Positions 10,850 to 21,859 of a stretch of DNA of 64,000 nt are shown piece after piece. This DNA comes from Heterobasidion occidentale (lineage: Eukaryota > Basidiomycota > Agaricomycetes > Russulales > Bondarzewiaceae). Position numbers and translations under genes: made by a program. The notes beneath the pieces are model-generated. The model saw nothing but the letters and a program-made list of their open reading frames with translations, was not told the origin of the DNA and made no database searches. How positions within the stretch are numbered: the stretch's first letter is position 1; each line of letters starts with the position of its first letter. The DNA is taken from positions 2,728,001 through 2,792,000 of the forward strand of contig JBCAQO010000006.1 of the NCBI GenBank assembly GCA_039111635.1. Reading direction: 5' to 3'.

Positions 10850-13800
10850 AACTTTCCCAATATGCTACAGGAGCGGCGTGACTTACATCTTCGAGGATTC
10901 AGCTGGCCCGGAAAGAAGCCGATGCCTCCTGCCTCGCACCGTTGTTATATACAATTCGTCGCTTCCAAGGGCTGTCGAATTGCGGATATTAATTGTTATA
11001 TATGGTTCTCAATGTTCGATACCGCCAGTGTGTTCTTGGTGGCAATCTTGCTAAGCGCCCAAGCCGTTGATGGACTGGGTTTGTTGTACGGTGGCGGATC
11101 GAATAATATAGTGCATACATCAGGCCGGTGGCCTGAGGTCCGCGTGTTCTTGTTGTGCTGTCTAACACACATCATCGAGAAAGCTTCTAGGTTGATAGGA
11201 AGTAGAGCGCATCATGATACGTGGATCATTATTAGATGTGTAGCCAGAAAGACCCCCGATCATGGATCAATAGCACGATGAACAGGATCGAGAGCGCTCA
11301 CCTGCGGTGCATCGCGATGCGCGTGTTGAACCGCACAGCCGGTGCTGCAGGTCCGCGGCCGGGAGGATACAAGCAAGTGCAGATCACGCGTGCGCGCGAG
11401 ACTCGAGCAGTGTGCCGCTCGCTACTCATGGGCGGCGCGCGGAGGGCGCGCATGTACGGTCAGACGAGCGGCAGCATCGCCCACTCCTAGAATCATGGGG
11501 ACGAGCCATATAACACCGAACTAGGGTCGCTGTGCGTGCGCGTGGAAAAGATCTCTGACGGCGACGAGGGGACGCAAACTGCTGCGGGCGATGTGCATGC
11601 GCGGGCGCGCATCAAGCGGCGGCAAGTAAGCAAGTAAGCAAGAAGTCACACAATCAAGCGAGTCAGCGAGTGAGTGAGTCCGTGAGTTAGTCAGCCAGGG
11701 AGAGCGTGAGAGCGATTGAGGGGAGGATGCTGGAGGGACGGCGCGACAGCCGCGCTGAGACCGACGGCGCGCCTCGAAGCGGATTAGGTACGGACTGGTG
11801 AATTGTGATAGATGAGGACGAGGGGGCCGTCGCGCGGTGTTGTCCGATGCGCGCTGCGGATCATGGTCTCTCACGCGTGCGCGCGTGAGGGTGCATGGCG
11901 CCCGTCTACATATACGAAAGGATACATCCGGCAGGCATGGAAGCCGCCGATGGCGTGCGCGGGCCCCCACCCTCGCCGCCGGTACCTGCGAATCCCGAGC
12001 GGAGCGCCAGTGGCCAGCGCGCGCATCGGGCGCGTTCCGTCAGATTCCGTGCGTCGTCCGTGCGTCCTTCGTCGTTCATTTATTCGTCGCGTAGGGCGTG
12101 CGCGCGCGCGCGTCGGCGGCATGATGGTGGCGCGGGCTGTGCAGGATACACGTCAGTGGGTACTAGGTTCCGCGCGTCTGGTGAATCACGAATCATGATG
12201 GATGGTGGGCTAGGCGCAATGTCGGGGATCGCGGCGGGCTCTGGCGGGCTGGCAGGCAGTAGAGCGCGGGACAGATCCGACTCGGGAGGGAGGGGGAGGG
12301 GTGACAATCAGTCAGCGGCTCCGCCGGGCGTGCATTTGGGTGGTGCTGTGTCCGTTTCCCGTGGGGGTATCGGCACCGCCGGCGACGAAGAAGCAGCGGG
12401 GTAGGTTAGCGTATGGCGTGTGTGCCGTGCCCGTGTGCGCCGTGAGGGAGAGGGAGCACAGGTAAGTAGTACGTGGATGCGCATGGACGTCGAGGCGGTG
12501 TAGCTGTGACGCGGTGCGGGGCCCCATGCTGACGGGCGGGAACCGATATGGCCGACGATGGTGGCGGTGAACGAGCGCCGAGCGTGAGATGTGGAGTGGA
12601 AGTGGAAGGCGCGTCGGGCGTCGACGATTGCAGAGAGAGTGTGACGGTGTGCGATGCTTGCAGCGGGATGCGGCGATGGGGGCTACCGATCGAGAAACGG
12701 CGACGGGGGTCGGATCGTCGTCCGTGACGGCCGCAACGAAAGTCGACATGTGTCCCGCAGTCTTCCCAGACCATCTGGCCGCAATCCACGCCGCGGGCGA
12801 CCGGCCGCGCCGTGCTTTAGACAAGGTGGGATGCGACAGCCTGAGAGTGCCTGTACTCGAAGCTGAGCTCGGGCGTCTCAGTGGCGTCTCGCGGCACGCA
12901 GCGGCTCCGCGCCAGGCGGCTGGCGTCGACCGGATGGGTAGGGCGGCGAACAGAATGATGGCCGGGGGTAGAAGATCCTGGCCGGGTCACTCGCTTGCGA
13001 TTGCTCTTTGCTCGATCTCCTCCAGAGTTCAGCCGTCCCTTGCGTCCCCAGTCGGCCCATGTCATGCCCGCCTCTTCCTCTCGCGCACCCGCTCTGACCA
13101 TCCTCGCGGTGGCTGCACACGCTGCAGCCTTCGGCTCGCATCTCGTCATCGTCGTTGCCGTTGCTGCGCAGGTGCGTATTCTGCTTCCGTCCGATTGTCC
13201 AATCGTCTGCGTACCCTCCCACTCACCGCCTCGTGCGATCGCGACGCAGACCGCCAAACATCCCCAGGGTCACATCCAGAGCCAGAGCCAGCGCCCACAG
13301 TCTACTGTGCGCATTCCGTTTCCACCTGTCCTCGGCGCGCGCGCTCACGTATCCCCTCGCCCACAGCTGTCCCACACACAAGCGCCCCTGGACTCCTTCC
13401 TCTCCCACACTCCCTCTGCCCCTCCCGCCATCCCATATACACATACTCTCACCTTTCCGTGCCCGTCCTCCCTGTGCGGTCCGTCCACAACGCTCGCAGC
13501 ACCTGTCCCCTCCTCTTCCGTGTACGTCCCTCCTGCTAACTTGTTTTTTTCCTCGTTCTTTCCTTTCCCCCTCTTTGCGGCCCCTCGCACGATCCCTCTT
13601 TCCTTTCGCGCTCCTCTCCTCGCCCATCCGCGCGCGCACTTGCGTCGCGCGTCGCGCGTCTCGGTTTCTATTGTTTACCGCCTCGTCGCGTAGGGAGGTG
13701 CACCGCAGCTACGCCTCCACCGAGCATCCAGTGCCCCTCTCCCTTCAAAAGACGTCTTCCCCTCGTCCTCATCTCATCCACGCGCCGCACCTCCCTTGTC

Positions 13801-13976
13801 GTGTCTCGCTCTTGTCCGCGCGTCTCGAGCCGGCTCCCTTATCGCCCACGCTGTCCGTCTATTTTCCCTGCCTCCGTTTCACCCGCCTTGTCCGTAGCAG
13901 CGCTAATTAACCCCCGTCTTCCTTCTCACCACCGGCTGTCACCCGTTTCGCACGCGTGCGCGCGCACTCGATCTTC
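10850..13976. other. Long gene-poor stretch turning GC-rich and then pyrimidine-rich
   Basis: No protein with recognisable motifs is visible. From about 11240 GC content rises sharply and long open frames appear on both strands, all Arg/Pro/Ala-rich and without conserved features. I regard these as composition artefacts. A tract of short GAGT/AAGT-like repeats lies at about 11625-11700. From about 13300 to 13960 the plus strand is strongly C/T-rich, as is common in promoters of basidiomycete genes. It leads directly to the ATG at 13977. Confidence 0.45.
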
Positions 13977-16900
13977 ATGCACCACAGCACCACGGCCGCA
14001 CGCAGCGTCCCGCGCGCGTGCCTCCTCGCACGCGCGGATCCGCCTCTCTCGTCGTTCCCCGCGCCTGCCGATGTGGACATCGCACCGGAAGGAGCGCTCG
14101 GTGCGTGCCCATGCCCTTAGCCCTTGCCCCGCGTCTTACGCCGACCCTGATCCCTCGCCGCGCCGTCCCCCACATGCCCTCTGCGCCACTGCGCTCCCCG
14201 CCCTCCAGCGTCCGAGCCTCCACCGGGCGCGCCTTCGCAGCCGCCCCCGCCCGCAGAGGGATGGACCGCGATTCAGATCCTCACCCCCATCCTCGTCGGG
14301 CTCGGCCTCCTCGTCGTCTTCGCCCTCGCGCTCCTCCTCCGCCGCCTCTACCGCCGCCACCGGCACTCCTCGCGCGCGCGCCTCACCCCCTTCCCGCGCT
14401 TCGCCCCCGCGGCCGGCGCGGCCCCCAGCATGACCTCGTCCGGCTCCAGCGGCGCGCGCGTCCGCATTCCACACGTGCGCCCGCGCCTCCCGCTGCACCT
14501 CCCGTACGTCGCCTTTTTGTGCGCGCGGCGCGTGCGCCCGAAGCGCGCGTCGACGCGGTGGGACATCGACGGGACGGCGTCGGGGCTGGGCCTGGGCAGC
14601 GCGGGCGCGCTGGCGGAGCGGAAGAGCAGGGAGAGCAGGGAGAGCAGGGCGGCGGCGTATAGGAGCGGGGAGGCGGTGGCGGAGGCGGAGGCGGAGGAGG
14701 TGGGCGAGGCGGCGCCGATGATCCGGATGCACGCGCACGCGGCTTCGTCTTCTTCGTCTTCTTCTGCGTCGTCTTCTTTGGCCGCAGCGCCGCCGCCGCC
14801 TGTCCCGGATCGGGATCCGGATCCGAAGAGGGAGAAGGAGGGGGAGACGTGGCTCGGGGCGTGGGCCGCGCCTGCGCGCCAGGCGTGGGAGGCGGCGCTT
14901 GGGCTTGGGCTAGGTTTGGGCTCGCGCGTGGGCTTGGGCGCGCGCAGGCGGCGCGCGGTGCCGGTCGTGCCGCGGCGCGCGTCGAGCGGGTTTCGCATCG
15001 ACGGGGACGACTCGGGGGCCTCGTCGGACGAGGACGGCGGCGTGAGTGCGGGTGCGGGTGCGGGCGCGGGCGTGGGGGAGACTGACGGGGCGTACGGGCG
15101 CGGCACGGCGGGGTCGCGCGCGAGCGGGCGCACGGGGGCGGAGGGGAGCATGCGGGCGAGCGAGTATGAGGCGGAGGAGCGGGACGAGGCGATGCCGCTG
15201 CCGCTGATGGGGGTCGGGGTCGGGATGGGGATGGGGATGGGGGTCTCCGGCGGGGATATTGGCGTCGGCGCGCCGCTGACGATTGACGTCACGCGGGCGT
15301 ATCGGTATAAGCACGGGTACGGAAACGGAAACGGGTACGGGTACGCGCCGGTGGCGAATCCTGGGCAGGGAGTGGGAGAGGAGGAAGAGGGCGGGGGGCG
15401 TGCGGGTGCAGATGGGCGAGACGTGGACGCGGGCAGGGTGCTGCTCATCTCGCACGACGGCGAGGACTTCTCGACGCCCACGGACACGGTGCACACCCAC
15501 CCCGGCGGCGGCGCGGGGTCGGTCGCGGGGGCGGGGACGCCGGGCGGGTCTGGGAGCGGCGGGAGCAGCGTGCGGACGTTCGGGACAGGGGCGGCGACGT
15601 TCGGGTCGAAGCGGACGGAGTCGTACGCCGAGACGCCGGTGACGGCGACCGGGAGCGGGTCCTTGGGCAGCGTGGCGGGGACGGTGAGCTCGCGGGAGGG
15701 CGTGCGGGAGTACAGGCGCGGGAGGGCGAAGCGGAATTCGAGTGGCGTCGATGTGGTGCCGCCGACGCCGGTGGGCCGGCGCGAGAACGTGAGTGCGCGG
15801 GGCTCCCCCCGCTTCTTTCATGCGTGCGTGACCCGCGCTGATCGTCGTACGCGCGCGTCGCTTTTTTTTCTGGCAGCCGTTCACGAACGCCGCTCCGCCG
15901 TCGCCGTACTCCTCGCCGTGGACGCCACCGATCCCCCCTCACGCTCGCGTTTCCGCTCCCGCCCGCGCATCCGCACCTCGTGGAGATGCAGCGCCTGCGA
16001 GAGCGCACGCTCGCGAACGCCGCGTCGACCTCCGCGCTCGTGGGCGAGTCGCGGCCGCCTGCAGAGGGCGCGCGGTTCCAGCCGCCCCCTACGTTCGCGG
16101 CGTCTGCGCCAGATCTGAATCTCCCGCGGCAGCAGCCGCAACACGACGGCTGGGGCGCCGCGGCCCTCAGCGCGCGAGCAGGAGCGAGCAGGGACGGGAC
16201 CGGGACCAGGACCGGGACGGAGGCGTACCCCTCGCCGCGCCATACCCCGCGATCGTCGCTCGAGTCGCCACCGGCTGCGCCTCCGTCCAATTCGTACCCC
16301 CGAGGGCTCGTGCCTGGGTCGGCGATGGCGCACTCGGCAAGATCGCGGGGAAAATCCGCGTCCCCCGCGCGCTCGCCGCGTCCCTCGCCCAACGCGTCGC
16401 TATCGTCGGCGTCGTACCCCCCGCCGAACCCGCCCCCGATCCAGCGCCTGCCCGCGTCCCCGCGGCACTCGCCCAACGCGTCGTTATCCTCGGCGTCCGC
16501 ACCCCAGGCGCACCACACGCCGGCCCCTTTTTCGTCCTCGGCCTTATTTGCGCACCCCCCGCGCCCCACCCTCGCCCACACGCACGCCCACACCGCCTCG
16601 GCCTCCTCTTCCTCCTCTGCGTCGTACCACACAATCGCACACCCCGCCGCTCTGCTTTCGTCCGCGGACCCCGCGCGCGCGCGCTCGCGCTCCCCGTCCC
16701 CATATCGCTCCGCAGGTCCGCATTCCCCGCGCCCCTCCCCCTCCGCGTACCCCTCCACGCTCTCGCCCTCCCTCCACCTCCGCACGCTCTCCCCGCCCCG
16801 CTCACCTCCCCACACGCCTCCCCGCCGCACTCCCCGCGCCCCCTCCCCCCCGCGCCTCCGCCGCGCTCGCCGCATCCGCACCCGCCGTACGCGCTCGAGT

Positions 16901-17085
16901 CCTACCCCCCGCCGTCGCCGACGTACCTCCCCCCGCCGCACTCGCCGTTCCCCGGCCGCTCGCCCGCGGCTTCGCCCGCCCCCACGCACGCGACGCTCCA
17001 CCTCCGCCCGTCGGACCCGCAGAACCTGATCCCCGCCGCCGTGCGCGGCGCGGGGTACAACCCCTTCGGCGCGGCCACCCGGTGA
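13977..17085 (+). CDS. Single-pass membrane protein with low-complexity cytoplasmic tail
   Basis: Exon 1 is 13977-14100, exon 2 14209-15788 and exon 3 15877-17085; introns are 14101-14208 and 15789-15876. The N-terminal 59 residues are short and Pro-rich (PPPPAEG just before the membrane). One hydrophobic segment follows (WTAIQILTPILVGLGLLVVF, then ALALLL) and a basic stop-transfer cluster RRLYRRHRH. Next is RIPHVRPRLPLHLPYVAFLC and a WDIDG motif, features I associate with an uncharacterised agaricomycete membrane-protein family. The rest is Gly/Ser/Ala/Pro-rich and ends AGYNPFGAATR. There is no clear signal peptide, so the topology (N-terminus outside) is inferred. In exon 3 the protein-like frame shifts at a C6 run (about 15933) and shifts back in a C-rich run near 16850, probably homopolymer length errors. 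Function is unknown. Confidence 0.6.
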
Positions 17086-18389
17086 CGCGCGCGTCTGTGT
17101 TTATGTTTGTGCGGCCGCGCTCGCGCTCGCGGACTTCACCATTTTTTGTTCGTTTGATTGGTCGTTTGGTCGCTTTTGGGCGTTTAGGCTTTCGTGCTCT
17201 GCTCGAGACGGGCCGACGGACCTGGGATGCGCTGTGTGTGTATGTGTGTAAAAATCTGCCGCGCCCGCGCGCCCGCGCGCACGTCCGCCCGCACTGTTGT
17301 GTGTTGTAGTCCCGTGCGTGTTGTGCTCTGCTCCATGTCGTGCTCTTGTCCTCTCATATTCCCGTTGTTGTTGTTATTGCTGTCGTCCTCATACTCGTCT
17401 TTGCTCGTGGTGTGCCCCGCTCTATGCCGACTGCCGCCCGTCCCGCCTTCGTTGCTCACTTATGTATCCACTTACTCTAGTCGCCGCCGCCGCCGCTCAC
17501 GAGTCGTGCGGCCGTTGTTGTTGCTGTTGTTTTGTTATTCGTCACACTATCGGCACCGCGGGTGCCGGATCTCCTTTTTCTCAGTCTCTGTGTGTTCGCG
17601 TTACACTCAGCGGACCGTACGTATATACGTTCGAACGCTGGACTTTGATGCGTGAATTGAAACTGCGAGCCGTCTTAGTGTTTTCCCGGATCTGGCGTGT
17701 GTTCTATGGCAGCCACCACTGGCCTTGCGATGCGGGACATCGAAGCGTGCGAGGACCGCGGGCTCAGCGGCGGCAGCGTGCAGGCGCACTGGTAGATGGG
17801 TGAAAATTATGATAGATAACGGGTAGCCCGCACGTCGTTCAGGGATGTATACCTAGTAGTCAATGTACTAACATTTGAGATGTTAATTAGCGATGCCAAG
17901 TCGATGCAGCTCTATAGTGCCGGACGGAGAGCCAAAACATGTAAGGTGAGTGGTCATATAAGAGTAGAGAACGACAGACCTCATCAGTGTGAGTAGTTCA
18001 TCAGACAATATTGGCGGGAATATAATTTTTTGATCATTCGCGGACGGCTCGCACGCGTGCAGATAAGCAGTGTTGTAAAGGGCGTGGCTGAGCTGGAAGA
18101 TTGTTTAATTGAAAGAGTGCACGGCTCAAGCAGGGTAGCCGGGATGGATAAACAGGGCGAGAGCTAAGGATCATCGTGTTTGGGAGGCTATGATGCAGAT
18201 TCATGGACTAGAAATATTTCATGTATGTGTGCTGAATGGACCACTCTGAGGTCAGATGCGCAACACTTGGGATGCAAACGAATCGCTTACCAGCCAAGAT
18301 GTCTTCTGATGCAAATTCTCCCTTGTCCATTTGGATGAGATCCCCTGATCCAGAGACATCCGTACTACATCAGCAAACCTGTAACCGGT
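17086..18389. other. 3' flank and intergenic sequence, no gene seen
   Basis: T/G-rich sequence follows the stop at 17085 and probably includes the 3' UTR. GC content falls back to an intermediate level by about 17800. I see no conserved coding frame or RNA gene. Confidence 0.4.
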
Positions 18390-18487
18390 CCCAGCCAGTC
18401 CCAGAGCCCAGATGCTCCTAGATGCTTAGGTCATCTGGGGATATCTGGCTAGATGTCTGTGTATGGCCAGATCTGGACAGATAAGGT
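18390..18487 (+). repeat. Short dispersed repeat, copy 1
   Basis: The segment around AGATGCTTAGGTCATCTGGG and CTGGCTAGATGTCTGTGTAT recurs in the same orientation at about 31345-31440, where it runs into the 5' part of the second deaminase-like gene. The repeat is rich in CATCTGG/CCAGATG words. It could be a small non-autonomous element or a piece of gene-flanking duplication. Confidence 0.6.
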
Positions 18488-18813
18488 GCTCTATCAATAA
18501 GCTGACTAGGAGCACATTTCCGGAAGGCAGAGTATGTAAGATTCCCAGTACCGAAAAATCAAGAAATACATTTGTTGGACTTCAAAGATTTTAATTGACA
18601 TTGGTGCTATCTGTTAGATTTCAGCTTGTGAGTGGTATTGGGATACTTCCCTGTATCATAGCTTTCAAATGATGTATCATATGCCATCATTCTTCCATGG
18701 ATAGATGCTAAAAATGCGAAAATAGATGACACCTCACAGAGTTTAGGCATCTCAAATTCTTTGAAGTCTCAAAAAGCGCAATATAAGCTAATTGTTGAAG
18801 AAGGATATCATGG

Positions 18814-18905
18814 CCATATGGTGGAGTGGATAATTCTGGTACTAACATTGCTCTCAGCCGATGAATAGTTCAAGAGGTTCTGGGTTCAATCCCTACTTAG
18901 TATGG
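18814..18905 (+). other. tRNA-like / SINE-head-like segment
   Basis: A 92-nt segment begins CCATATGG and ends GTATGG, so its ends can pair. It holds an A-box-like TGGTGGAGTGG and, about 60 nt later, GGTTCAATCCC, a good match to the pol III B box. A TTTTT follows at about 18911. The length and the weak anticodon arm argue against a normal tRNA gene. A tRNA-derived SINE head or tRNA pseudogene is more likely. Confidence 0.35.
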
Positions 18906-18989
18906 ATTGATTTTTGCAGTTGTCTATTGACGACAATTATCTAATCACTTCCATATATGGTGCATCTGGACAGATATGTCCAGACACTG

Positions 18990-19241
18990 CCCAGAAGTCA
19001 TGGTGTCTGTCTAATCGGGGACTCACTAGGGGCATCTGGGGGCTCTGGAGTGTCTGTCCAGCTTTGTACAGACACTTCCCAGTTTGCTGATGTATCAGAT
19101 GTCCCCCGCCGATATGACGACCACACCACACTCAAGTCATGTAGCATAATTTTGCACATGCGTACCCGCGCGTTGTCCTCACTTCCTCCTTCAAGAGTGG
19201 GTGGTGGCACTCATGGAAGGCAGACTTTTCCATACGTGCCC
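18990..19241 (-). pseudogene. OTT_1508-like deaminase gene, 3' fragment (second copy)
   Basis: Minus-strand sequence downstream of position 19241 encodes a GKVCLP...VPPPTLEGG and RVRMCKIMLHDLSVVWSS-like stretch. It closely matches GKVYIPW...PPTLEDG and RVRICKDMLYDLDFVWSS of the copy at 7920-8040. It is the continuation of the 5' fragment at 31408-30914. The two halves are separated by the LTR inserted at 19242-30908 with 5-bp TSD TGCCC. A TGG of the paralog reads TGA here, so the gene was or became inactive. Confidence 0.65.
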
Positions 19242-19469
19242 TGTTATGACTTGACTTATCGGGGCTTTGTGGCTGTCTATAACCGATCACAAGTATAGCA
19301 GATACTAGGCGGCTCCACCATGGAGCGTACACTCAAGGTATTTGGCATGTTCTTAGAAGCCAACTGGACCAATGGTTCCTCAAGACATTGGTAGAGGGTA
19401 CACGGAAGGATCCACTACGCAGCGGCTTAGTGAGATAGGCATTCACATGCCATGGGCTTAGGGCTTATG

Positions 19470-20087
19470 TGTTATGACTTGACCGATCGGGGCCCTTCGC
19501 GGCCGGTCTAACCGATGGATCAAGCATCACATGCTAGGCGGCTCCACTACGGAGCGTACATCAAGGTATTCGGCATGTCCTTAGGAGCCGACAAGACCGA
19601 TGGTTCTTCAAGACATCGGTAGAGGCTATATGAGAGGGACATGAGGCTCACGAAGTTCGCACAGTAATATGAGAGGCATTCACATGCCATGGGCCTAGGG
19701 CTTATGGGTAAGCACCTCGTCGCACCATGATGGATCAGTGCGACTAGAGAAGTACAAGAGTAGGCGCCGGAGGAAAGACGGCGGCCACAGCTCTCCTAGG
19801 ATGGAAACCTGGAGAAGCACACGGACTCTTACCCTATACCCTATACAGTATATAAGGCCCATAGAATAGGCTGAGGATCTTCAGTCTATTCTCTTCGTTC
19901 ATTCGTATCTTCGAATACGAACCTCTTCGTTCCTACACGGTCTTCGCACTGTGTAACTTAGAGCCAATCATTATCCCCTCCTGTATCGCTGCCTGATACA
20001 GTCGAGACTTCGTCCACCGCTCAGTCCATTGTGCGACCTAGGGAAGAACCTGTTACTCTTGGGTTACTGAACGAGCAGTTCATAACA
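19470..20087 (+). repeat. 5' LTR of Gypsy-1
   Basis: The LTR is 618 bp and runs from TGTTATGAC to TTCATAACA. It contains a TATATAA box at 19849-19855. A likely transcript start AGTCTATTCT lies at 19883-19892. Confidence 0.95.
19849..19892 (+). promoter_or_regulatory. Gypsy-1 LTR promoter: TATA box and predicted transcript start
   Basis: TATATAA at 19849-19855 is followed 34 nt downstream by AGTCTATTCT (19883-19892). The latter is the exact reverse complement of the primer-binding site at 20090-20099. The spacing is right for the 5' end of the genomic RNA. Confidence 0.7.
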
Positions 20088-20089
20088 CT

Positions 20090-20099
20090 AGAATAGACT
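20090..20099 (+). promoter_or_regulatory. Gypsy-1 self-priming primer-binding site
   Basis: AGAATAGACT begins two bases (CT) after the 5' LTR. It is perfectly complementary to the predicted first ten bases of the transcript at 19883-19892. In the Tf1/sushi group of chromoviruses the folded RNA 5' end, not a tRNA, primes minus-strand DNA. I infer the same here. No tRNA 3'-end complement (TGG...) is present. Confidence 0.75.
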
Positions 20100-20556
20100 C
20101 GCTTTTGCCCCTACCTTGCACCACACTCTGCTTGCTGCCACACTCTTTCTCACAACCCTCATCGGTGGCATAGACCCCCACCGAAGAGAGTTACTTCACA
20201 CACCTGGAGCAAGACCTAGGCCTAGGATTTCCACCAGGCACTAGACGAACCCATAACCAACTTCGACAGAACAATCGTCCTATCCATCAAAGAGAAAACC
20301 ACTGGTATTACTCCGACACCAATCGGCCAGCACCCCCAAACTTTGATAACTGCTCGTACCGAGAAGGACATACTTCTTCACATGAGAAGACGTAACAGAA
20401 GCTGAGTGGGTTTGGGACGAAACAGCAGAAGACTGGGTAGAGCCACCCCAGTACAGGAACCCCGAACTGGAAATCCCGGACACATCGGAGGAAGAAGAAG
20501 GAACATCCGAGTCCGAATCCTCGGATATTCAAACACCGATCAACACCCGAAACATT

Positions 20557-21769
20557 ATGTCAAATCCTACAGACCCCCCCGTCTCGTCGGGAAGGGGCAA
20601 GCTCAAACTCCCTGATAACTTCGAAGGGGACCGAACACAATCACAGAAATTCATCATGAATTGCCTCCTCCTTTTCACGACAGAATCGGACCGATACAAG
20701 ACGGACACAGATAAAGTTTCCCTCGCTCTCTCGTGCATGAGATACGGGACGGCCGGCGTATGGGCAGAGAGCTTCCTAAAGAAGACAGTAGGGGCGACTC
20801 CGCCCAAGACCGTAGGAACCTGGGACGACTTCCTTGTCAGTTTAAACTCCAGTTCAAGGAAACAAACCTCACGGACAAGGCCCGAAGCGCCCTCATGTCC
20901 TTCTCTCAGGGGAAGATGACGGTGGATGAATATTCAAATCAATTCATCCTTATCGCCGCCGACGCCGACATCACCGATAAAGAACAGGTTCCTTATTTTC
21001 AGAGAGGGCTTGACCCGAGGGTCATGGACAAAATCTATGACAAGGAAACTCCGCCGAAGGACACGATCCAAGATTGGGTCAACACTGCCTGTGAAATAGA
21101 TGGACGCCTAAGAGCCCGAAGTGCTCAAAAGGTGATCCTCGCCAACTCCACCTCATTCCGAAGCGACTTCCTCAATTGTTTCCACCTCCAACCCGCTCGT
21201 CGTTATAACTCTACCACCGCTCCTCGCAGAATGAACAACCAGGTGGTTGACATGGACATTGATGCCTCTCGCAAAAGAAACGCCGATCGAAACAAGCGTG
21301 TATACGATGGCAAGAGACCCGCTCCCTTTTCCTGCTACAATTGCGGAAAACCAGGGCACGGGATAGCTGATTGTCGTTCCCCTCGTAGAGGCGTTCCCCG
21401 TCTCGAGGAAATTCGCGCAAGTCGGTGGGCAGAGGAGGTAGACGAACTCGCGCTGCAGACATGGAGGATGAAGACGAACAAGAACCCCCGGTGGGAGACG
21501 ATGCGCGACTACATCGAGGACTGGAGGAGGGGAGTTCTCATGGCCACCACCGTCGGGTACCACAACCTGGTAATTCGGTGGAACATGAGGACCCTTCCGC
21601 GAGAAGGGGAGGATCACGCCAGAGCAATGGAGAGCGCTACGTACCGCCTAACGGACGACAAGGAAACGGACCCGTCGGTGATACTAATGGCGTCCAAGCG
21701 CTCTTCCAAGAAGTAGGGAAGGCGGAGGCAAGGAAGATGTTGGTGGATCTGGCAGAGGATTTTTCCTGA
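20557..21769 (+). pseudogene. gag: Gypsy-1 gag, frame-broken
   Basis: The coding part starts at ATG 20557 (MSNPTDPPVSSGRGKLKLPD). It has the capsid-like helix region with TWDDF and, after a frame change near 20838, the typical QFKLQFKETNLTDKARSAL block. A zinc knuckle CYNCGKPGHGIADC (CCHC) lies at about 21331-21375. Gag packages element RNA into virus-like particles. One base is missing relative to an uninterrupted frame near 20838. Confidence 0.85.
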
Positions 21770-21859
21770 CCTCTCCTTCACCAGCCGAAGAGAGAGGGTC
21801 GAGGAAACTCGAGTATGATTCCCCGTCATATATTCGAATCGGAGCAATGAACAGTCACA

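Noticed and set aside
11500..17300. Many long open frames on both strands (e.g. minus 17001-15445 and 15496-14348)
   Set aside because: They are Arg/Pro/Ala/Gly-rich shadows caused by GC content. Only the plus-strand frame with a membrane segment, sensible introns and a conserved-looking C-terminus was kept.
20088..20110. Conventional tRNA primer-binding site in Gypsy-1
   Set aside because: No TGG start and no recognisable tRNA 3'-end complement is present; the 10-nt complement to the transcript start fits better.
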